The translations under genes and the position numbers were made by a program. Source: Pseudoneurospora amorphoporcata (Eukaryota > Ascomycota > Sordariomycetes > Sordariales > Sordariaceae). Taken from it: 64,000 nt of DNA. The notes beneath the pieces are model-generated. The model had not been told where the DNA came from. It searched no databases and saw nothing but the letters and a program-made list of their open reading frames with translations. The stretch covers positions 1-64,000 of the forward strand of contig MU859154.1 in assembly GCA_033297205.1 (NCBI GenBank), given 5' to 3'. Shown in pieces: positions 57,360-64,000 of this stretch (its first letter is position 1; each line of letters starts with the position of its first letter).

Positions 57360-58043
57360 TATTAATGTGTGGCTAGTACTGTGCCTTGTAACTGCCTTGT
57401 ACTACCTTATAGTATAGCAGGCTGATTGCTGAGGACATTATTCCTTCTATGTTATAGAATCAGTCAACTTAGTCCCCACAGAATCTACTAGAATATAGAG
57501 GTTTTACTACTGTATTCTGGATTCTCGAACTTATTTAGCATTCTCCCTAAATTGATTTGTCATTATGGAATGCAACAGAAGCTCATAGATTCAACTCTTT
57601 CCTTTTATAGTATAGTACTCTTACAAGCACTTCTACTAACTTACAGGAAGCTTCTACACTCTGAAAGCTTCTAGATACTTAGTATTTATGTATATAAAGA
57701 CCTCTCTTCTCTATTACTTAGTCACTCCTTAAGCAAGTATGCAAGCAAGCACACTCAAGCAATACAATATGGTCTTTTCTTATAGTGCAGAGTTTACTAT
57801 AATAGTTGTTTCTCACAGTGCAAAGTCTACTGTAATCTTCTATCTTGAGAGTAGAGTCCTCTCTAAGACCTCTTTTACAACATCCTTCTGTTGTATCTGC
57901 AACTACGCTATAGCTACGCTGCTTCCTTTAGCACTGCTGTCGTACCACTACTTTCGCTCCGCTCTGCTATAAGTGCATAGTTCACTGTAGCATCCTTATA
58001 CTAGTATTATCATTATAGGCTAGTTAGCGCATTGCAGCCAACA
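57360..58043 (-). repeat. Solo LTR (684 bases), copia-like ends
   Basis: On the minus strand it begins TGTTGGCTGCAATGCGC and ends CACACATTAATA (TAACA before RIP). The target duplication AATTT flanks it at 57355-57359 and 58044-58048. TGTTGG starts are typical of Ty1/copia LTRs. A TATA-like region and repeated CTTCTA words lie inside. Confidence 0.68.
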
Positions 58044-58173
58044 AATTTAATTATTTTAATAGGAATATATTTATAAAATTATTAAATTTATTAAAAACCT
58101 TTATGTCTTTATTTTTATTTTAATAAATAACGAAGAGTTTTTACCTTATAATAGTATAGCTTCTTTTAATAAA

Positions 58174-59103
58174 GAGAAATTCTTTTCGCACTGCCTTTAA
58201 TGTCTTCATACACTGCTCTCCCACTTTAATTTTTTTTTTGGACCAATAATCTTACACGTATCCATTAGCCTTCCCTTAGTGCACCTTAGCGCATATTAGC
58301 TCCCGCTCCCTCCTCACTTTAGACCGCCAAGACCCAGATTTCAAGCCATTACGCGCCCAAACCCGTGCAGTCGTACTGCACTGGCCACCTCTGGTCTGGG
58401 CGCCCAGACTAGGCTAGACTAGCTAGCCTAGCTTGGTCGTTTTCTAGCATCTGTACCTTGCTTTCTTTCTGCACCAAACTACCACCGCACACATCACCAC
58501 ATCGCAGTCAGTCAATCAATCCACCTCAACACCAGCACGTCGCATCGCTAAGTAAACAAGGCGCTTGCATTTGGTCAACAGTAAGAAATGATCCATCAAT
58601 TTTTCTGTGCGTTTTTCCAGCTAACCGTAATGCTGCAGATGGCCGACCCGACGGGCGCGCGCGACTGTGGCGTAAATGAAAACATCGACCCCGCGCTCCT
58701 CGACCCCAGCGTCAACCCCAATCTCCCCAACCTACCTACCTTCGTACAAGATACCTCTGAGCCCAGTGCTTCTGCGCCCAATACCTAGGTATCTCATACT
58801 GTTGAGCCCACGTCAGCGTACCACTAAGTGCCCTATAAGACAGCTATAGAAACGTCTTGTAAAAACTAGGTCTGGGTGCTAATCTGGCTGCACGTACTGT
58901 AGTCTGGAGTCTGGGCTTGGCATGGCGTGAAAAATGTAATGCCTAGACTTACTAGCTGAAATCTATAAAAAAAACTACGCCAAAGTGTAGTGTGGGTCCA
59001 GAGGTTATGTCTGTGAGATGATTGGTCCAAAAAGCGGGAGAGGGCGCGTCAAGTGGGGGAGCAGTGTATGAAGACATTGAGGGCAGTGCGAAAAGACTTT
59101 CTC
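58174..59103. mobile_element. Non-autonomous DNA element N
   Basis: Terminal inverted repeats of about 90 bases start GAGAAATTCTTTTCGCACTG on the left and GAGAAAGTCTTTTCGCACTG on the right. A perfect 8-base target duplication TTAATAAA flanks it at 58166-58173 and 59104-59111. It is much less mutated than its surroundings. The core (about 58,330-58,930) is the same as the core of M2 although the terminal repeats differ. It carries one short open frame at 58588-58788. Confidence 0.87.
58588..58788 (+). CDS. Short open frame in the shared core of element N
   Basis: A 66-codon frame in element N. The conserved-looking part starts at the internal MADPTGARDCGVNEN and continues IDPALLDPSVNPN, Pro- and Asn-rich and probably disordered, and stops at TAG. 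In M2 the matching stretch is present but broken. A possible reading is the first exon of a transposase or accessory gene whose remainder was deleted. I do not recognise a family. Coding status is unproven. Confidence 0.3.
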   Translation: MIHQFFCAFFQLTVMLQMADPTGARDCGVNENIDPALLDPSVNPNLPNLPTFVQDTSEPSASAPNT

Positions 59104-59599
59104 TTAATAAAATTTAAGAGTATTAGGTCGTTGTCAAATCGATAATATACGCCGCGGTAATCACCCGCCTAAATATCGCCTTCGTAGCTAACTATTTAAT
59201 TAGTTATAATTATAATTTTAGTCCTTAGTATTATAAGGCTATTAATAAAGTATTTTATTATTTTTAACTCTATTTAAATTTTTCTTTCTACTTCGGATCG
59301 TTATTAAAGTTAAAAATAGTTTTAAATATTTCATATACTGATAATTTACTAAATTAAAAGAGTTTGTAGGGTTTTACAATGAAATTATTTAGTGGCTTTA
59401 TCTATTAGAGTACTAATAAATAAAATATAATATTAATTTTAATAATAGAAGTAGAGTTGTTATCTATTTCTAATATAATAAAGGAAGCTATTACTATTAT
59501 ATAATTATATAGGAAGATTAAGAATCTCTTCGATTAAAAGGTGCTTATTATTAGTTATGATAATATATAAACGATTTGTATATTTACCGTCGAGGTGGT

Positions 59600-59790
59600 A
59601 CAGTTAATAATTAAGTTAAAGTATATTAATATTTATTATTATTAATTATAGTAGGAGATTATAGAGGGTAGGATTGAAGTCGAATATTTGAAGATGAAGA
59701 AAATGCTAGTAGACGGGTTGACGCAGGTTCTAGGATAATTAGATTGTGAGAAATTTTGGGATTTGATAAGAATGACAAACGTACTGCTTT
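59600..59790 (+). pseudogene. Copia RNase H C-terminal remnant
   Basis: Translating from 59613 gives LKYINIYYY, three stops close by, then EGRIEVEYLKMKKMLVDGLT and later CEKFWDLIRM. This follows the copia RNase H end pattern (KHIDI.YH, an E..V.YV.T..M.AD.LTK stretch, and the closing F...L.M). Mutations are of RIP type. It identifies the outer shell as Ty1/copia on the plus strand. Confidence 0.75.
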
Positions 59791-59937
59791 GAAAGGAGAT
59801 GAAGATAAGGAGTGAAGTTCCTGATGAGGTTTTAGAGGATATTTAGAATTTAGTTAGGGAGATTAATATGCTAAAAGAGAGAAAATTATAAATAGTTTTA
59901 CTTTTACCTATTTTGTAAGGTCTGTAAGTGAGAGGGT

Positions 59938-60120
59938 ATATTAGATTAGAGGGTAGATATCTGGGTTTTTGGCTATATTTAATTTAGCTTAGTTCCCTAG
60001 CCCCCTTAGATTACTAGATTTCTCAGCACCTCTAGGATACTCTAGTACCCCCTATACTTTCTGGGCGAGTTTGTTACACACACTCTTCTATCAATCAATT
60101 CTGCACGGTCATATCTAACA
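59938..60120 (+). repeat. 3' LTR of the outer copia element
   Basis: Begins TATTAG (TGTCAG in the 5' copy) and ends ATCTAACA, directly followed by the target duplication CAGCC. Preceded by a purine-rich tract. Confidence 0.85.
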
Positions 60121-60125
60121 CAGCC

Positions 60126-63100
60126 AGCCGGGTTAGTTGAGTTCAGTTTAGGAACTCGGTTGGAAAATCGTCCGGCTATTATGTATACTACACTACCATT
60201 TCAAGCCACTTTGATTGGGCTCGCTTTGGAGTTTCGGCCCGTTGTCTTTGTTAGGTATGTGGCATTTCGGTCGCTCAGTTCGGTATGTCGGGTTTTGGAC
60301 ACTTTCGGATACTGTTGCGACTTGCGACGACTTGGTACTAGTCTACAACACAACTTCGTGACATTGTCTTTTTCTTTTCTCGGGTTTGAGACGGGTGTTG
60401 TTAACGCACGTGAATTCTGAGACATACCTTTTCTTTTGTATGTGATGGAACCCTACCCGACTTTTTGGGCCGCTTTGCGGGAAATGGTTGACACGAAGAC
60501 GAAGATCGATGACCAGACGCCAGTAAGGACGTTTGATATCGCTTTTATTTGCAATTTATAGTCAGATTTTCGATGGTGTACTGAAATATGCCAAGTGTAC
60601 CTGATGAATATGCGCATCGAAACTGTGTATGCATAAGACCCTCATTAACGGATAGAAAATACTGGTATTCAGAAAAACACACTGATATGAACCTTCTATC
60701 AATAATGATACTACCCTTTCCTGTCTCAGTATGTGACGTAGTTGCGAACTTGGCAGCTACCGCGCACCAAGCTAGCTAAAATGCGATGAACCCTTTCTCC
60801 TCCTTCTGCGATCCAGATGCAAATGCCAAGTAAGTAAAAATCAGATAACCACCCAGTACGAAAGAAAAGAGCTTCAAACAAAAAGCTCATAAATAACGGA
60901 CGCAAAGGCCAAAAATCAAACAAAACGGTAAAAAACTGAAAAGAAAGGGGGGTATTATGACGATGAAAAACAGCGCTTTTTCGCCGGAACCCAGAACGAA
61001 AATTGCGCAAAAGTGCAAAAGTGCAACGCTAAAAAGATCAGAGTGCCGCCGCCACCGCCGCCGCCCCAATCCAAAAATCGAAAGTGCTGAAGCATTTTGA
61101 TTCCTCCCAAGAAACGATGAATGATGTCGAATAAATAGCAAAAAGCCGCCCAGGTAGTTTTGTGAGAAGTTGTGTTGATGTCGATGTCGATCTCGACGCT
61201 GTCGTTCAATTGAATAAACGACCCATGATGATGGTAACCGTGTGGTTTGTTGTCTTGTAAGATGTCGCTGACGCAAGAATTGGTGAAAGGTTGTTGTACT
61301 CGTCAGAGCTGGGCGTTTTTAACTTTGACGAGTGTAGTGAGTCGAAGAAGATTCGGTCATAAATTCGTTCCGTTTTGAAGGTTGTCGTTCGTGGTGTGTC
61401 GTTCTTTCGGCAGTTGGTGTTATTGTTGTTGTTCTCCCCTTGCTTAATAAACCTGGCTCTTGTCGCGTCTAATCATATGCTCCCATGGGACTGCTCCCCT
61501 TTTCCTGCTCTTGCACTCTCCACAGTCGATATCTCTGGAGAAAAATTGTCAGTATTCTGGTGTCAGTTGGGCTAAGGGGGGAAGGTCTAACTCACTTGTG
61601 CTCAAAGTGAGCTACGTTCGGTGTACACCTCTTGTGGGTGATGGTGTATTCACGGCACCAGGAAGAGGCTATCCAGCGGTAGTGCCGGCAGGCATATTCT
61701 CTCTGTTGATGAGAAGAAAGGTCAGTTTGGTGTTATTGTAAGAAGATATAGTAAGTGAGGAGATTCACCTGAATGTAGTCGCACATGATTCCTAATAGAA
61801 TCCTAAGTGTGTGCAGAACTTTGATAGCACAAGAAGTCGACTGGAATGGATTGGGCTGGACTGGGACTTTTGGGTCGTTTGATGGTCCCTTGTTCCTGAG
61901 ATGGGGGCGGATCAACCGTGTTTATGGAGTTGATATGATGCTCATGGGACTGAAGCTACCAGAACGAATGGATGCAAAATGAAGCGGGAACGATACCCGT
62001 TCTTGTACTTGGCGATCTACATCATATCCACAATCCAGATATTGTCTCTCTCCACAGCATACTTCATCAGCCCTACTTACAAAACGCATGGATGTTGTTG
62101 AAGTTGCGAACACGATGTGGTGTCAAAGTGGATAACTGGCTTGCTAGTCAGGCCAGGCCCGGGGCAGTGTTGCGAGGTTAGAAGATGGAAAAAAGAAACG
62201 CATATGGCTCATGAACAACGAACTGCTGTCCCGATCCAGAACACAAAACCATAGTTCTAGAGATTGGGAAAAGGAACGGTGGATCAAGCCTTTGCTAGTG
62301 ACTACTAAGGCCTGGTCTTCCCACGAGAAGACAGTGCTTACTTTTCACACTGTAAGAGGATTAGGTAGGAGGGTAAGCCGCCCTGGTACCTGGTAAGGGT
62401 GTAATGGCTAGCACTGACCAGCTAATTACTTCAAGGTCGCTTAGGTACCTTGGTGTGTTTCCAGGGCGCCAACTGGCTTCGACCTTGACCCAATCACGAA
62501 ACCTAGCACACATCCTCTGGTGTTGTCGACCAGTCATACAGGCAACCGGAGGATCACCCGAAAACCGACGAGAATGAAAGCGAAAAGCCCATCTCCGGAC
62601 CGAGAGAAACAAATATGATATAACTGACAGAAGAAGACAAGGCTTTACTTTGATGCGCGCAAATATCTCTGTGCGCTTATCGCAGCCAACTGAAATGCGC
62701 ACATCGATCATGTCATCGGAAAAGGGGGGGGAAGGTTGTCCACCAAAGTGTCGGTAGGTTTAGGTGTGTAAATCCGTACCTAGTGCCTAGGCATTTTCGG
62801 ATCCTCCTACCTACTTTAGTTGAAGGCCTCAGAAGGCCTACCTGGATAAAGGCATTCTCCCCCGCTTTACAAGCGCTGCATGACACCTTGAATAGCGCGT
62901 TGCAACTGCTGGGTAGTCTCCAGTGTCCACTCGCAGGTAATGTCACTGTGAATTTTGTCGATGGCATCGTCTCGGTAACATCCGTGATGTAATGGCGCCA
63001 TTGACCAACTGAGGCAGAATCGTTGTTGGTTTGTACAATTCAAACCTTCCGGTGCTAATGTCGGCGAGAAGCTCTGGAAAAAGACGCTGTTACACTCCGT

Positions 63101-64000
63101 TGATGTTGGTTCTGGCAGTGGTAACCCAAGACCCCCGGCGTCAAATTCCGGATGGCTAGACTCCCGAATCCGCCAGAACTGTAATGGCTAAGGCAGAGAC
63201 AGCCATATCACATATCACACTCGCGTTGCAACCTCTGAAGGGCCCGGATAACAGCGCGGATGACGGCAATTGGATGACCTTGTCGTGATCGCCGCCCAAT
63301 GTTCTGATGCTTCCTGAATCGACAAGGAATAGGTTGCGCCCAGAAACGCTAGATTCACCAAGCCCCAGCCGGGTACAACCAAATCCAGGGTCATGGCCCA
63401 GCAGCGCGGGATAAGAAAGAAGAAAGGTCTGAAAACGCGGGGGGCGCTCCTGTTTGTTTCAACAATGCGGGTCTGCGTCTCGGGCACGCATGTAAAGTGA
63501 CGCACATGGTGAACTTGACGAAGATGGCAGTGGCCTCATGAGCGTAGGACAATCATCAAAGGGCACAGGTTTGGTCTTGTGAGACCGTCAGGTACTGTAC
63601 CGTACCCCTGGTGGCATGAACGGTTCATGAACACTTTGCATGGTTTTAGCGGTTCCAGCACATTGGAACGTTGAACGTGTTCCTAAGCCTACTGCGGAGA
63701 AGCGCACTTCCAGGGAGCGCTAGCTACCTACATGCTGGCTTCGATTCGCTTCACAGTGCCCGCGAGGGTCAGCGGTATGGGGACCTTTGATGAATCGGAG
63801 CCCGTTTATGCCGTCGAGCCTGGCACCAGGGCCGCATGTCTCCTGAAAGTCTCCAGGGCTAGAGCCGGTTGTGGTATAGGCTCAATGAACCGCCGGTGCT
63901 TGACGAGCAGCGAGCACAGGTTTCGAGAAGTGATCGTCCGGCCAGCTGTGACCAGGAGACATGGGGCAGCCATGACGTACTCTGGAAGTAGTCAAGGATT
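60126..64000. other. Right flank, nothing recognised
   Basis: Composition returns to normal at the transposon edge. Open frames reach about 130 codons (60887-61276 minus, 62361-62711 minus, 63215-63505 minus) but none has recognisable motifs, consistent intron borders or a convincing start. No tRNA, rRNA or repeat was found. A gene may begin beyond the window. Confidence 0.45.

Larger units (their letters stand above)
48486..60120 (+). mobile_element. RIP-mutated Ty1/copia retrotransposon with nested insertions
   Basis: The outer shell of the nest. The 5' LTR is 48486-48667 and the 3' LTR is 59938-60120. The target duplication CAGCC is at 48481-48485 and 60121-60125. A purine-rich tract (GTGAGAGGG) precedes the 3' LTR, so the element is on the plus strand. 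Just upstream, at about 59,600-59,790, a decayed peptide matches the end of copia RNase H. After removing the insertions described below, about 4 kb of the original element remains. That remnant is very AT-rich and full of stop codons. LTR differences are dominated by C/T and G/A changes, as RIP would produce. Superfamily assignment rests on the RNase H tail. Confidence 0.85.

Noticed and set aside
1..64000. CRISPR arrays, bacterial operons or phage genes
   Set aside because: Spliced eukaryotic genes throughout; no regularly spaced repeats.

Overview
This window comes from a filamentous ascomycete, most likely Neurospora or a close relative in the Sordariaceae. Three things suggest this: many short introns of about 50 to 200 bases with CTAAC-type branch sites, gene products of ascomycete type (50-residue Tom5, the 20.8 kDa complex I subunit, a Cdc11 septin), and repeats damaged by C-to-T changes of the CpA to TpA type, the mark of repeat-induced point mutation (RIP). 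The genus is an inference.

From 2.5 to 46 kb there are 13 clear protein genes. In order they are: dynein light intermediate chain (-), Bax-inhibitor-1 family protein (+), septin Cdc11 (-), the PROPPIN Hsv2 (+), the RES/spliceosome protein Ist3 (-), ceramide synthase (+), a secreted CAP/PR-1 protein (-), complex I 20.8 kDa subunit (-), nucleoporin Nup57 (+), Tom5 (-), glycine decarboxylase P protein (+), ribosome-assembly protein Sqt1 (-), and a peroxisomal AMP-dependent CoA ligase (-). Neighbours mostly alternate strand, giving divergent promoters of 0.6 to 2.5 kb and convergent 3' ends. An 8.8 kb stretch (21.6 to 30.4 kb) has no gene I can recognise. The genes are housekeeping functions (transport, septation, autophagy, splicing, sphingolipids, mitochondria, nuclear pore, ribosome assembly) and do not form one pathway, although three of four neighbours between 30.4 and 39.6 kb are mitochondrial.

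Broken genes include an alcohol dehydrogenase collapsed to its two ends (43.08 to 43.38 kb) and a possible relic at 1.41 to 1.69 kb. The first 2.6 kb holds a diverged direct duplication.

From 48,486 to 60,120 lies a nest of transposons. The outer shell is a heavily RIP-mutated Ty1/copia element with both LTRs and a CAGCC target duplication. Inside it I find a 5'-deleted Ty3/gypsy chromovirus (TSD GGAGG), five solo LTRs whose 5-base target duplications can still be read, two further LTR-like blocks, and four non-autonomous DNA elements that begin with GAG and make 8-base target duplications. One of these DNA elements sits inside another. Two of them share a core but have different terminal inverted repeats. 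This GAG-ended family is the most likely undescribed system here. The last 3.9 kb (60.1 to 64 kb) has no gene I can recognise.
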